Positions 15,193-25,075 of a DNA stretch of 64,000 nucleotides are shown here, piece by piece (within the stretch, counting starts at the first letter, position 1; every line of letters starts with the position of its first letter). The position numbers were made by a program, and so were the translations under genes. Source of the stretch: Bacteroidota bacterium (GTDB lineage: Bacteria; Bacteroidota; Bacteroidia; B-17B0; Aurantibacillaceae); NCBI GenBank assembly GCA_016711805.1, contig JADJSH010000019.1:62001-126000 (forward strand), written 5' to 3'. The notes under the pieces were generated by a model, which had not been told where the DNA came from, did no database searches, and worked only from the letters and a program-made list of their open reading frames with translations.

Positions 15193-16425
15193 ATGAGCGA
15201 ACCTATTATAAAAGTTGAAGGTTTAAGTAAGCAATACATTCTAAACAAAAGTTTAGAGCCTGAAACAGATTTGCTCACCGGTAAGCTTATAGCAGGACTT
15301 CGAAATTTAAAAAACGCCGCCAAGAAAAAAGAAACACAAGATTTTTGGGCATTAAAAGATGTATCGTTTGATGTAAAGCAAGGAGATAGAGTAGGTATTA
15401 TTGGAAGAAATGGCGCAGGAAAATCAACTTTATTAAAAATATTATCTCGAATTACTCCTCCAACAAAAGGTCGTATAGAATTAAATGGAAGAATCGCTTC
15501 TTTATTAGAAGTAGGTACAGGTTTTCATGCGGATTTATCAGGAAGAGAGAATATTTATTTGAATGGATCTATTCTTGGAATGACCAAAAGAGAGATTGAT
15601 AGAAAGTTTGATGAGATTGTCGCTTTTTCGGAAGTGGAACAGTTTTTAGACACTCCTGTAAAACGTTATAGCAGTGGTATGTATGTGCGTTTAGCTTTCT
15701 CTGTAGCCGCTCATTTAGAGTCAGATGTGTTAATAGTAGATGAAGTATTAGCCGTAGGAGATTCTGTTTTTCAAAGAAGATGTATTGATAAAATGATGGC
15801 AATTGCCAATGATGGTAAAACCTTATTTTTTGTATCTCATAATTTATCATCTGTTTCAGCTTTATGTGATAGAGCTATTTTATTGGATAAAGGACAATTA
15901 ATTGCTGATGGAAGTGTAAGCTCTACAATTGAAAAATATAATAACCTTTACTTATTAAAAGGACAAAAGATTGATTTAACAACGATTGATCGCACAAGCG
16001 GTAATGGCAAACAAGAAATACAATTTGAGTGGATTGAGTTTGATAAAGAGCCTTTACCTTTTAGTGATAAGTTAGTGTTTCGATTCAAATTAAAATCTAA
16101 AGAAAAAAGAACTTTTAAAGATGTTGATTTTGGGTTTAATGTAAACGACCGAAATCATGGTTGTATTATTCATGTGTCTAATCGTTTTATTAATAAAAAA
16201 TTTGATCATTCGGATGATGATGTAATTTATCAAGTTGAAATTGAAAATAATTTGAAACCAGCTTATTATATGATGGTTTTATTTTTAAGAACCGGTGATG
16301 ATATTCAAGATTTTTTAATTAATCAGGTAAGTTTCGAAGTAGGAGATGGTAATCCCTATGGATTTAATGATACAGAACAAATTCAAGGAAATGTTTTGCC
16401 ATTATTTAATATTAGCAAAGTTTAA
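15193..16425 (+). CDS. ABC polysaccharide exporter ATPase (Wzt-like)
   Basis: A 410-residue ATPase. Walker A is GRNGAGKST (about residue 70), the signature is YSSGMYVRLAFSVA (about 162), Walker B is VLIVDEVLAVGD (about 178), and the H-loop is FVSHN. The N-terminal extension before Walker A and the TagH/KpsT-like body match O-antigen exporters. Residues from about 265 form an extra beta-rich domain, like the Wzt C-terminal domain that recognises the capped end of the exported glycan. It partners with the permease 2 bases upstream. Confidence 0.92.
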   Translation: MSEPIIKVEGLSKQYILNKSLEPETDLLTGKLIAGLRNLKNAAKKKETQDFWALKDVSFDVKQGDRVGIIGRNGAGKSTLLKILSRITPPTKGRIELNGRIASLLEVGTGFHADLSGRENIYLNGSILGMTKREIDRKFDEIVAFSEVEQFLDTPVKRYSSGMYVRLAFSVAAHLESDVLIVDEVLAVGDSVFQRRCIDKMMAIANDGKTLFFVSHNLSSVSALCDRAILLDKGQLIADGSVSSTIEKYNNLYLLKGQKIDLTTIDRTSGNGKQEIQFEWIEFDKEPLPFSDKLVFRFKLKSKEKRTFKDVDFGFNVNDRNHGCIIHVSNRFINKKFDHSDDDVIYQVEIENNLKPAYYMMVLFLRTGDDIQDFLINQVSFEVGDGNPYGFNDTEQIQGNVLPLFNISKV

Positions 16426-16442
16426 GATAATACAGATAATTG

Positions 16443-17264
16443 ATGGAGTGTAAAATATGTAATAGTCCAACCGAAATTTTCTTGAATTCTTATATTTTTG
16501 AAAAGAGTTTTTTAATTAATTATTATAAATGTACAAAATGTCATTTTGTGCAAACACAAGAACCAACCTGGTTAGATAGAGCATATTCAGATGCTATTGC
16601 ACCATTAGATATAGGCTTAATTGGCAGGAATCGTTTTTTTTCTGATTTAACTGAGAGATTATTACTAACTTTTTTTGATGACTCAAAAACCTTTGTTGAT
16701 TTTGGAGCAGGTTATGGCGTTTTTGTAAGAATGATGAGAGATAAGGGATTCGACTTTAAATGGCATGATGCACATTGTGAAAACATGTTTGCAAAACATT
16801 TTGAAGAACACGACCTTTCAAAAAAACACGATGTAATTACTGCTTTTGAAGTGTTAGAACATTTGCCTAATCCTATAAGTCAGTTAGCTCAATTATTAGA
16901 AAATTCAAAAGTATTTGTTTTTTCCACAGACATATCTTATAGAAAGCAGCCTAATTTCAATGATTGGTGGTATAGAGCACCTCATTCTGGACAACATGTA
17001 TCATTTTATACTGCTGAAAGTTTAGATTTTTTAGCTAAAAAATACAATAAGTATTTTTATACCAATGGTAGCGACTTTCATTTTATAAGTTCTATTAAAT
17101 TGGATGATGCTTTGGTAAAGGAATTCTTTTTTCCTAAAAAACGCACTTTGAAAGATAAAATTGTTGGTAGGTTGTTTGGTAATAATATCGAGAGCTTACG
17201 GTACAAAGAATCTCTTTTGGCAAAAGATCATGCTTATTTAACATCACTTCTTCACAATCATTAA
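16443..17264 (+). CDS. Class I SAM-dependent methyltransferase with Zn-ribbon start
   Basis: About 273 residues. The N-terminus has CKIC and CTKC, a likely zinc ribbon, and is followed by a Rossmann methyltransferase domain with FVDFGAGYGVF (motif I, SAM binding) and 'VITAFEVLEHLPNP' (motif IV region), the pattern of methyltransf_23/UbiG-like enzymes. The frame can begin at TTG 16440, but the next codon is ATG (16443), which I use. It lies directly after the export ATPase and could methylate a sugar, possibly the chain-terminal one seen by the exporter. The last role is inferred. Confidence 0.8.
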   Translation: MECKICNSPTEIFLNSYIFEKSFLINYYKCTKCHFVQTQEPTWLDRAYSDAIAPLDIGLIGRNRFFSDLTERLLLTFFDDSKTFVDFGAGYGVFVRMMRDKGFDFKWHDAHCENMFAKHFEEHDLSKKHDVITAFEVLEHLPNPISQLAQLLENSKVFVFSTDISYRKQPNFNDWWYRAPHSGQHVSFYTAESLDFLAKKYNKYFYTNGSDFHFISSIKLDDALVKEFFFPKKRTLKDKIVGRLFGNNIESLRYKESLLAKDHAYLTSLLHNH

Positions 17265-17270
17265 TACAAG

Positions 17271-19310
17271 ATGTTTGATACACCCATATTATTTATTGTT
17301 TTTAATACGCCAGATGTTACTGGAATTGTTTTTAATGAAATAAAAAAAGCACAACCTAAACAATTGTTTATTGCTGCTGATGGTCCTCGATTAAATAGAC
17401 CGTCGGACCTTGAGTTATGTAATGAAACCAGAAGTATTATTAATCAAATTGATTGGCCTTGTGAAGTTAAAACATTATTTAGAGAACAAAATTTAGGTTG
17501 TGGAAATGCGGTGTCTTCTGCTATTACTTGGTTTTTTGAGCATGTTGAGCAAGGAATTATTTTAGAAGATGATTGCTTACCAAGTCCTTCTTTTTTTATG
17601 TACTGCCAAAATCTGTTAGAGCAGTATAAAAATGATGAACGAATTATGCATATTGGTGGTGTTAACTTTCAAAATGGAAATCATCGTGGTAATGGGTCTT
17701 ATTATTTTTCGGCCGTGCCTCATGTATGGGGTTGGGCATCATGGCGTCGTGCATGGAAAAAATATGATTTTAATGTAAGAGATTTTTATCTTTTTGTAAG
17801 AGAGGAAAAAATATATAAGTATTTCGATAATGAAAAGTTAGCACAACACTGGCTTGATCATTTTAAAAGTGTGTATTATCATCAAATTGACACGTGGGAT
17901 CATCAATGGACTTTTGCCGTTCTTAATAACGAAGGTTTGTCTATTATTCCAAATATTAATATGATTTCTAATATTGGTTTTAGAGAAGACGCTACACATA
18001 CCAGCTCTGTTAATTCGGTTTACGCTAATGCTAAAGCTGATGAGATGGCAATGCCAATGATACATCCAACAGAAATTAAAATTGATAAAACAGCAGATTT
18101 ATATTTTTTTAATGATGTTGATAATTTAGGACTAATAAAAGAGCGCTCAGCCTTTTCAGTGATTACTCGTATAAAGGGGGGCTTAGCAAGATCTTTAGAG
18201 TTTTTGTTAAGACGCTTTATATTTAGTTCTAAGATTAAGAGTCCAGAAAAAAATGTATTAATTCAAAAGATTGATGCGATTGGAGATTATGTAATTACTC
18301 GTAATTTTTTTGAAGCGGTTATTAAAAGCGAAAAATATAGAGGCTATAACTTTTACTTACTGGCTAATATTAGATTAAAATCGTTTATAGAAGAAACAGA
18401 TAAGAAATGGTTTAAGGATGTTATTTATTTTAATGAGAAAGATCTTTCGAAGATAAAAACTAAGTATCCGTTTTATTTTAAGCTTCGCGGCCTTAAATTA
18501 GATACTATTATACATGCTACCTTTTCGCGTTCAGTTACTACAGATGATATTATTTTTCATACTGGAGCATTAAATAATATTGGCTTTTTGGGAGATACTG
18601 CTAATATTTCAGCAACAAATAAAACAGTAACAGATACTTATTATTCTCAATTAATAGATGTAGATGCTATTGGTAAAAATCCTTATTTGCACGAGTTTGA
18701 AAAACAGAAAGTGTTTTTTGAAACTATTATTGGTAAACCTATTTCTATTCCTCAGCCAAGTTTATTGGATATTATCAAGCCAGCTAAAGGAAATTACATT
18801 TGTATTTGTCCAGGTTCAAACGAAGATTATAAAAAGTGGAATACCTCTAACTTTGCAGAGTTAATGACTTTAATTGCTCAACAATATTCTTCATACCAGT
18901 TTAAAATAATTTGTGGTCCAAACGAAAACACATTAGGCGATCAAATTATTTTGGAACTTGGTGATAAATTGCAAGGAAGAGTAGAACTAATAAACACACA
19001 AAGTATTGTGCATTTAATGAATTGTATTGCTAGTTCTTCTTTAGTTATTGCTAACGATTCGGCACCTATACATATTGCTACAGCGCTTTCAATAAACAGT
19101 GTTTGTATATTTAATGGTAGCAGATATGGTCGGTTTGTACCTTATCCAGATACTATTACTAAAGTTTCTTCTGTTGTTGTGCCTGAAATATTATTAAACG
19201 GCATGGTTAAATCTAAAGAACATTATTATAGTCAGCTAACTCATTTGAATATTGATAAGGTAACTGTTAAGAATGTTTTTAGCGAAGTGAAAAATAAATT
19301 AAGTTCATAA
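17271..19310 (+). CDS. Fused GT-A glycosyltransferase and GT9 heptosyltransferase-like protein
   Basis: A 679-residue two-domain enzyme. Residues 1 to about 310 form a GT-A type domain: start 'TPILFIVFNTPD', acidic metal motif ILEDDCLPSPSFF, and the segment WGWASWRRAWKKYD. Residues from about 325 onward look like family 9 transferases of the WaaF type: NVLIQKIDAIGDYVITRNF at the start, then CPGSNEDYKKW, and 'VIANDSAPIHIATAL' near the nucleotide site. The frame is continuous with no sign of an indel at the joint, so the fusion looks real. It probably adds two sugars, or adds a sugar and a heptose-like residue, to the same glycan. The substrates are unknown. Confidence 0.8.
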   Translation: MFDTPILFIVFNTPDVTGIVFNEIKKAQPKQLFIAADGPRLNRPSDLELCNETRSIINQIDWPCEVKTLFREQNLGCGNAVSSAITWFFEHVEQGIILEDDCLPSPSFFMYCQNLLEQYKNDERIMHIGGVNFQNGNHRGNGSYYFSAVPHVWGWASWRRAWKKYDFNVRDFYLFVREEKIYKYFDNEKLAQHWLDHFKSVYYHQIDTWDHQWTFAVLNNEGLSIIPNINMISNIGFREDATHTSSVNSVYANAKADEMAMPMIHPTEIKIDKTADLYFFNDVDNLGLIKERSAFSVITRIKGGLARSLEFLLRRFIFSSKIKSPEKNVLIQKIDAIGDYVITRNFFEAVIKSEKYRGYNFYLLANIRLKSFIEETDKKWFKDVIYFNEKDLSKIKTKYPFYFKLRGLKLDTIIHATFSRSVTTDDIIFHTGALNNIGFLGDTANISATNKTVTDTYYSQLIDVDAIGKNPYLHEFEKQKVFFETIIGKPISIPQPSLLDIIKPAKGNYICICPGSNEDYKKWNTSNFAELMTLIAQQYSSYQFKIICGPNENTLGDQIILELGDKLQGRVELINTQSIVHLMNCIASSSLVIANDSAPIHIATALSINSVCIFNGSRYGRFVPYPDTITKVSSVVVPEILLNGMVKSKEHYYSQLTHLNIDKVTVKNVFSEVKNKLSS

Positions 19311-19327
19311 AATTACATGTAAATTTC

Positions 19328-20158
19328 ATGACAACACCTCTTTTTTCAATCATTACTATTAATTACAATAATCATGTTGGATTAGAGAAAACAATTGCTA
19401 GCGTTGCAGGTCAAAGTTATACTAATTACGAATTCATTATCATTGATGGTGGTTCAACAGATGATTTTTCAAATCTGATTAAATCAAATGAAAATCATAT
19501 TTCATATTGGTGTTCCGAAAAAGATAAAGGTATATATGATGCTCAAAATAAAGGTATAGCTAAAGCAAAGGGAGATTTTTTAATATTTATGAATAGCGGT
19601 GATTGTTTTACTAATGCAAAAGTATTAGATAATGCAGCTCAGTTTATAAATAGTAATTCAGGTTATAAAATATATTATGGCAATACTAATTTAGTAGAGG
19701 AGGATGGTCTTCGTCGTTTTTTAGCACCTCCTGAGGAATTAGATATTAATTTCTTTTTCTTTGCCACTTTAAATCATCAATCCTGTTTTATCCATCGTTC
19801 ATTATTTGAAAAGTATGGAAATTATAATTTGGAATATAAAATTGGAGCTGATTACGAATTTTTCTTAAAAGTGTTTTTAAATGAGTCGCAGTGTTATTTA
19901 TACATGAACGAACTTATTTGTGATTATGAGAATTATGGAACCTCTGCCAATACTAAGTTTTTTGATTTAATTGTAAAAGAAAGAGCACAAATTCATCAAA
20001 CTTTGCTAAGCAATGAGCAATTAAAAAGGCGAGAGCGATTAGAAATACAAATGCTTGGAGGGAAATCAAGTGTATTTAAAAAAGTACCTAATTCAGATAG
20101 ATTGAAATCATTATACGACCGATTTTATTATCGCTGGTATAAATTTATCACCAAGTAA
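19328..20158 (+). CDS. Family 2 glycosyltransferase
   Basis: A 276-residue cytoplasmic transferase. The N-terminus 'FSIITINYNNHVGLEKTI' and 'SVAGQSYTNYEFIIIDGGSTD' is the GT2 nucleotide-sugar site, and KDKGIYDAQNKGIAKAKGD with 'FMNSGDCF' takes the place of the DxD region. This subtype (WcaA/PglI-like, 'D.GIYDA.NKG') is common in O-antigen loci. It follows the fused GT gene by 17 bases. Donor and acceptor are unknown. Confidence 0.88.
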   Translation: MTTPLFSIITINYNNHVGLEKTIASVAGQSYTNYEFIIIDGGSTDDFSNLIKSNENHISYWCSEKDKGIYDAQNKGIAKAKGDFLIFMNSGDCFTNAKVLDNAAQFINSNSGYKIYYGNTNLVEEDGLRRFLAPPEELDINFFFFATLNHQSCFIHRSLFEKYGNYNLEYKIGADYEFFLKVFLNESQCYLYMNELICDYENYGTSANTKFFDLIVKERAQIHQTLLSNEQLKRRERLEIQMLGGKSSVFKKVPNSDRLKSLYDRFYYRWYKFITK

Positions 20159-20164
20159 AATTCC

Positions 20165-20932
20165 TTATCCGTTACAAATTTCAAAATCAGATAGTGTAAA
20201 TTCTTTATTTTTATCTCTTATATGATAAAAGGGAGTATTTCCAATGTAGCTAGCCCACATCGAAAAAGAACTTGGTGGACCAATAATGTAATCACATTGA
20301 CTCATTAAGCAATGATCGGATTTCACATCATTTTTACTGATATATAATTTATCAGAAGTGCTTTCATATAATTTTGAATTCAATGCCCTATCGTTTGTGA
20401 AAATGAAAATTTTTACAGGTGCATTCACCAATTTTTTTATTCTATTAATGGCATTTATGTATACAGTATCATCATAAAAGTATTTTCCGTTTTCCCATTG
20501 TTCATAATCTCCACGTCTTATATGAACAGCAATATTCTTAAGGTTAGTATCAATTAATGAAGAAAGAGAAGGATTACTATTTTTCGTATATATGCTAGCA
20601 TAATACGGCCTGTCTTTTTTTACTAAATCAAAACTTCTGTAATTCCATCCAGTACAAAAAATAGTGGATTTTGTTTTCATCAACTTTTCGCTAGAAGCTA
20701 TATCTGTTTTATCATTAAAGTCGATTAGTTTAATAATCCCTAAACTAGTTAAAGGTTTACGGCATTTATATAATAGTTTAGTGAAAAATGAGATGTTCTG
20801 ATTTTCGGGACGTAGATATGAATTTGTAAGATTGATAAAGTCAATGTTATTGTCTTTACAAAACGAATTGAAGTGAACATGTTGAAACAAGTTGTTACTC
20901 ACATTCCCAAATTTCTCATACAAAATTACCAT
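20165..20932 (-). CDS. Putative alpha-1,2-fucosyltransferase-like (GT11) enzyme
   Basis: A 255-residue protein. The key motif is AVHIRRGDYEQW (about residues 136-147), the HxRRGDY box that binds GDP-fucose in GT11 enzymes. Later segments (IFIFTND, 'SDHCLMSQCDYIIGPPSSFSMWAS') match motifs II and III. The N-terminus is shorter and less conserved than in known enzymes. It lies on the opposite strand to the flanking exporter and transferase genes and is followed by the GT61-like gene, also minus strand. The sugar is inferred from the motif only. Confidence 0.75.
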   Translation of the reverse strand: MVILYEKFGNVSNNLFQHVHFNSFCKDNNIDFINLTNSYLRPENQNISFFTKLLYKCRKPLTSLGIIKLIDFNDKTDIASSEKLMKTKSTIFCTGWNYRSFDLVKKDRPYYASIYTKNSNPSLSSLIDTNLKNIAVHIRRGDYEQWENGKYFYDDTVYINAINRIKKLVNAPVKIFIFTNDRALNSKLYESTSDKLYISKNDVKSDHCLMSQCDYIIGPPSSFSMWASYIGNTPFYHIRDKNKEFTLSDFEICNG

Positions 20933-20977
20933 ATCAACAAATATAGAAGATTAATTTAAATAATATTTTTTGTCGAT

Positions 20978-21961
20978 TTATAATAACATCCGTTCTATAT
21001 TTTGTTTTAGTAGCAATATATCAACAGTTATATTTACTTCGTGTGTATCTTTTCTATCGCCTGAATTAATTTGGTAATAGTAGTTTAGGTTTAAATCAGA
21101 CGCTAATGAAAAGTAGCAGTTATTGTGATTATCTTCAGCATTTCTTAATTCTAAAACGTTCGTCTTTTCACTCATAAAGAGCATGTTTGTTAAACCTGCA
21201 CCATGCAATCCAATAAGACATTTTGTATCCTTCATTAAGTTTACCTGCTCATTAAACGAATAGTTTTCAAAAAAATGAACTTCAAAATGATATTGTTTTA
21301 GTAACGTAATAACAGCTTCTTCGTTTGTGATTTTTCGTTTCTCTGCATTTTGACGGCTGATATAAATATTCTTTGCTGGCTGATTAGAATTTTGACCAAT
21401 AAATTGCTCTCTAAGTTTATTGACTAAAATGGTATTGTAATTACCTGATGGAGCTGTGTGACTCGGTAATAATAAGCGTTTAACCTTAACTGGTAATGTT
21501 ACATCATAATACTCCGCTTTGATATTGAAATATGGAAGAGACTCTTCAATGAATTTTATGTTTTTTAAATGACTAGGAAGTATGATTACATGATCTTTTA
21601 TATGATTTTGTACTGCGACTAATCTGCATAAACAATCTGTGAGCCAATGGAAGTAACCATAAGCGTTTTCATCAATAATCCACACAGCAGAATGGATGCT
21701 TTTTCTTTTTTTTGACAGCAGAAGCAAATTCTTTATCAATTGTTTTTTTTTGATTGGATGAACAAGGCTGTGTTTATTATAAAATTGTAATGATTTTAGG
21801 TTGAAAATGGTATTATTTAAAACATACACGTTTTTAAGCTCGGTTAAAGAAGTAGCATGTATTTTTTTTTCATATTCATGACTAAATAGCTTTATATCAC
21901 TCTCAGTAATATTTACAGGAGCCTTTCGCTTTGATATGCTTTCAGGAAAAAGTACTTTCAT
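20978..21961 (-). CDS. GT61-family glycosyltransferase
   Basis: About 327 residues, starting at ATG 21961; the open frame extends six codons upstream to a TTG without reason to prefer it. Family features are 'AYGYFHWLTDCLCRL' in the first half, IYISRQNAEKRKITNEE in the middle, and 'CLIGLHGAGLTNMLFM' near the end, the DUF563 (GT61) core. The enzyme is probably cytoplasmic, acting on lipid-linked glycan. It is upstream of the fucosyltransferase-like gene on the minus strand, so the two likely share a transcript. Confidence 0.82.
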   Translation of the reverse strand: MKVLFPESISKRKAPVNITESDIKLFSHEYEKKIHATSLTELKNVYVLNNTIFNLKSLQFYNKHSLVHPIKKKQLIKNLLLLSKKRKSIHSAVWIIDENAYGYFHWLTDCLCRLVAVQNHIKDHVIILPSHLKNIKFIEESLPYFNIKAEYYDVTLPVKVKRLLLPSHTAPSGNYNTILVNKLREQFIGQNSNQPAKNIYISRQNAEKRKITNEEAVITLLKQYHFEVHFFENYSFNEQVNLMKDTKCLIGLHGAGLTNMLFMSEKTNVLELRNAEDNHNNCYFSLASDLNLNYYYQINSGDRKDTHEVNITVDILLLKQNIERMLL

Positions 21962-22104
21962 TGTAATCGATTTAAGCAAATTGTATCAATTGTCCTTTCA
22001 AATGTACACATTAATTTATTTTATATTGTAACAGTTATGAGCTTATAATAGATAAAGTTGGGCTTTTTAACTATGGCATATTTCATTATATTTACAACAC
22101 TAAA

Positions 22105-23226
22105 ATGCATAATAAACAACGTTATATTACATTTTTGACACCAACCATGCAAAGGACTGGTTCAGAGATTGTATTGTTCAATTTGATTTCACGTATTTCT
22201 GAAAATTATATTGTAAAGCTTATTTCAGTATATAAAGGTGAGTTGCTTTTTATGTTAAATAAACGTCACTTGATTTATTATGTTCATAAGGAACGTCCAA
22301 AAAGTGTAATTTCTAAAATTAGATTTAAGATAAAAGAATATCTCTTTTTTAAAATTTTAAATGCCAATCGGTTTTCAACTTGGTATATTAATACCATCGT
22401 TTTATGGGATTATTTAGAGTTTGCAGAGAAAAATAAGGTCAAGGTTATTTTGCATGTTCATGAATTGGAGCAAATGTTTGAGTTATTAAGTAAAGAGCAA
22501 TTAAATAGAGCGGTAAATTATCCGGATTTAATTATTGCTAATTCTAATTATACAAAACAATTAGTTCAGAAATATGGAAGAACGAAGCCTATTGAATTAT
22601 GTTATCCAGCGATAGATACCAAAAAAGTAGCGCCGAATTCAGAAATTAAAAAAGCGTATAGAAGCAGATTGAACATCAGAGATAATAGCTTTGTTTGGGC
22701 TATGTGCGGCACTTTAGATGATAATAAAAACCCTGAATTGTTTATTGATATTGCTTTCGAATTAATAATGTTAAAGCCAAATACAGTTTTTTTATGGATT
22801 GGAGGAACTGCTGATAAAGTATATGCTAGCCAATGTCAAGCTAAAGCGAGTCAAAAAAGCATATCTGATAAAATTATTTGGATTGATAGTGTAGGCGAGG
22901 AGTATCTGAACTATTTTAATTGCGCTGATGGATTTGTATTAACATCTAAAAAGGAATCATTCTCTATTGTAACGGTTGAAGCATTATTACTAGGCCTTCC
23001 AGTTGTAACTCATGATTGTGGTGGAGTGAAAGAAATATTAAGAGAAGATGTTGGAACTATAGTAGTAGAGAAAAATAATGTGTCTCAGTTTACTATGGCG
23101 ATGAGTTCATATATGAATGATTTGACTCTGCACAATAAAATAAAAGGCATTGAAAGGGCTCAGGAATTTGATATTGAAATTTGGAGTGAAAAATGGAATA
23201 CGATTTTGGATAATTATATCGATTAA
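22105..23226 (+). CDS. Family 4 glycosyltransferase
   Basis: A 373-residue GT-B enzyme. The N-terminal domain contains 'LTPTMQRTGSEIVLFNLI' and a histidine-rich acceptor loop (LHVHELEQM). The C-terminal donor domain has 'AMCGTLDDNKNPELFIDIA', 'WIGG' and the diagnostic 'SKKESFSIVTVEALLLGLPVV' with the EX7E acidic pair. It is retaining by family. It begins a plus-strand run of three sugar genes, the next starting 3 bases after its stop. The sugar is unknown. Confidence 0.88.
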   Translation: MHNKQRYITFLTPTMQRTGSEIVLFNLISRISENYIVKLISVYKGELLFMLNKRHLIYYVHKERPKSVISKIRFKIKEYLFFKILNANRFSTWYINTIVLWDYLEFAEKNKVKVILHVHELEQMFELLSKEQLNRAVNYPDLIIANSNYTKQLVQKYGRTKPIELCYPAIDTKKVAPNSEIKKAYRSRLNIRDNSFVWAMCGTLDDNKNPELFIDIAFELIMLKPNTVFLWIGGTADKVYASQCQAKASQKSISDKIIWIDSVGEEYLNYFNCADGFVLTSKKESFSIVTVEALLLGLPVVTHDCGGVKEILREDVGTIVVEKNNVSQFTMAMSSYMNDLTLHNKIKGIERAQEFDIEIWSEKWNTILDNYID

Positions 23227-23229
23227 AAA

Positions 23230-24099
23230 ATGAAGTCAATCTGTTTATATAGTTCATACTTTAATCAACCTAGTATTCCTTACTATGTGCGGTTTTATTT
23301 AGAAACGATTGCTCCCTATTTTTCTGAAATTCTATTTATTACTAACGATAAGGAATTAGATGAAGATTCATTATACTTTTTAAATATTAATAATATTGCG
23401 ATTTTAAAAGTAAAAAATGAGGGATGGGACTTCGGAATGTGGTATAAAGCTTTATCTCAGATAGACAGCAGTCAATACCAACAAATTGCTTTAGTGAATG
23501 ATTCTTGTGTATTATTTAAAAAACCGACTCAGTTTTTTAATTGGTTAAGTCAGTCTAAAGCAGATGTATGTGGAATAACAGATTCTAACGCCATTCACTA
23601 TCATTTACAATCTTATTTTTTAGTATTCAATCACAAAGCTATTCCCGACATGGTAGCTTATTTTAATAAATATCAATTATTAAAAGATGTAGGCGAGGTA
23701 ATTGAAATATACGAAGTTGGCCTTTGTAAAACATTGATTGATAAAGGATTTAAGCTCGAAGCTTGTTATTCTTCCAAGCAATACAATGGTGAATTTAGTC
23801 CAACGTTTTATTTAGCTGAAAAATTATTGAAGGATGGGATGCCAATGATCAAAAAGAAAATTTTATTTCATTCGTATAGAAAGCCTGAGTTATTTACTTT
23901 GGCGCGCATGAATTTTAACATTAACGCGGATTACTACATTAATATCATCAAGCAAATAACTAAAGAGTCGTTAATTGATTTTGATAAGGTAAAACAAGAT
24001 CAATCTTCAAGTATGAATGCTTTAGATAAATTCGTGTACAATATAAAAAGAGTTTCTATTCTTAATTATAGAAAATTGAAAGGAAAACGCCATGACTAA
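23230..24099 (+). CDS. Rhamnan-synthesis F (RgpF)-like glycosyltransferase
   Basis: A 289-residue protein. 'KVKNEGWDFGMWYKAL' and 'IALVNDSCVLFK' are the hallmark segments of the RgpF family (the N-x-G-x-D-x-G-x-W box, then the ND-S acceptor/donor region), and 'SYFLVFN' follows. RgpF-like enzymes transfer rhamnose or related deoxysugars in cell-surface polysaccharides. The stop overlaps the next gene by 8 bases, so the two are coupled. The sugar is inferred from the family. Confidence 0.8.
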   Translation: MKSICLYSSYFNQPSIPYYVRFYLETIAPYFSEILFITNDKELDEDSLYFLNINNIAILKVKNEGWDFGMWYKALSQIDSSQYQQIALVNDSCVLFKKPTQFFNWLSQSKADVCGITDSNAIHYHLQSYFLVFNHKAIPDMVAYFNKYQLLKDVGEVIEIYEVGLCKTLIDKGFKLEACYSSKQYNGEFSPTFYLAEKLLKDGMPMIKKKILFHSYRKPELFTLARMNFNINADYYINIIKQITKESLIDFDKVKQDQSSSMNALDKFVYNIKRVSILNYRKLKGKRHD

Positions 24100-25075
24100 T
24101 CCATTAGTAAGCATCTGTATTCCTACATATAATGGTGATAAATACTTGGTGGAGTGTTTAGAATCCTGTGTTCGCCAATCTTTTACTGATTATGAAATTA
24201 TCATTTGCGATGATGGCTCTTCTGATAGAACCGTTTCTATTATTGAAGAATATGTTGCTAGATACGAATTCATTAAATTTATTAAAAATGAAAAGAATTT
24301 AGGTTTAGTTGGTAATTGGAATAAATGTTTGAATTTAAGTTCGGGGACATGGATTAAATATGTTTTTCAAGACGATTATATAACGAACGATTGCTTAGAA
24401 AAATTCGTTCATCAAATTACTGATTCTACTCAATTAGTTGTATGTAAGCGTCATTTTGTATTGCCCAATAATGCTAGTTCTGATGATTTGAATTATTACA
24501 CAAACGTAGTTAGGACTTTAGAGAATACCTCCAATTTTAGAAGTAAGGTGTTTTCTCCAGAGTTAATTTCTAAAATAGCTGTAGAGAATATTTGTTTAAA
24601 TTTTATTGGAGAGCCAAGTCTTGTATTTTTTAAAAAGAGTGTTATTCAAGAAGTGGGATTATTCAATAATAATTTAAAACAAATCTGTGACTTAGAATTT
24701 GCATTACGGATAGCTAGTAAATTTGGTTTAACGTATTTGCCTGAACAATTATGTGCATTCAGAATTCATCAAGATTCAACGACAAGTACTAATGTTTCTA
24801 ATAAGTATTTCGAGATTCATTATGTAGAACCTTTATTGTTTTCGTATTTATTATTGTTTGATGATAAATTTAGTGCATTTAGGTCGCATCTGCATTTTGC
24901 TCGATTATTTAAATTAAAGTTGTATTTTAAATTGAAGGCTTATAAAGCATACTCTGTAAATATTAAAGATAATCGAAAACATTACTTATTTACAGAGGCA
25001 AATATGAACTTTAGAAAAATTTTAGATTGTAAAAAGGGCAATCTTTTAATAAAATTAATTGCAGCTATTCGCTAA
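24092..25075 (+). CDS. Family 2 glycosyltransferase
   Basis: A 327-residue GT2 enzyme with the standard entry 'VSICIPTYNGDKYLVECLES', the nucleotide-binding 'EIIICDDGSSDRTVSII' and an acidic pair in 'YVFQDDY'. After the catalytic domain come about 80 basic residues without membrane segments. It overlaps the RgpF-like gene at its start. Its last 11 bases overlap the end of the convergent minus-strand GT4 gene. It acts at the cytoplasmic face in glycan assembly. Confidence 0.88.
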   Translation: MTNPLVSICIPTYNGDKYLVECLESCVRQSFTDYEIIICDDGSSDRTVSIIEEYVARYEFIKFIKNEKNLGLVGNWNKCLNLSSGTWIKYVFQDDYITNDCLEKFVHQITDSTQLVVCKRHFVLPNNASSDDLNYYTNVVRTLENTSNFRSKVFSPELISKIAVENICLNFIGEPSLVFFKKSVIQEVGLFNNNLKQICDLEFALRIASKFGLTYLPEQLCAFRIHQDSTTSTNVSNKYFEIHYVEPLLFSYLLLFDDKFSAFRSHLHFARLFKLKLYFKLKAYKAYSVNIKDNRKHYLFTEANMNFRKILDCKKGNLLIKLIAAIR

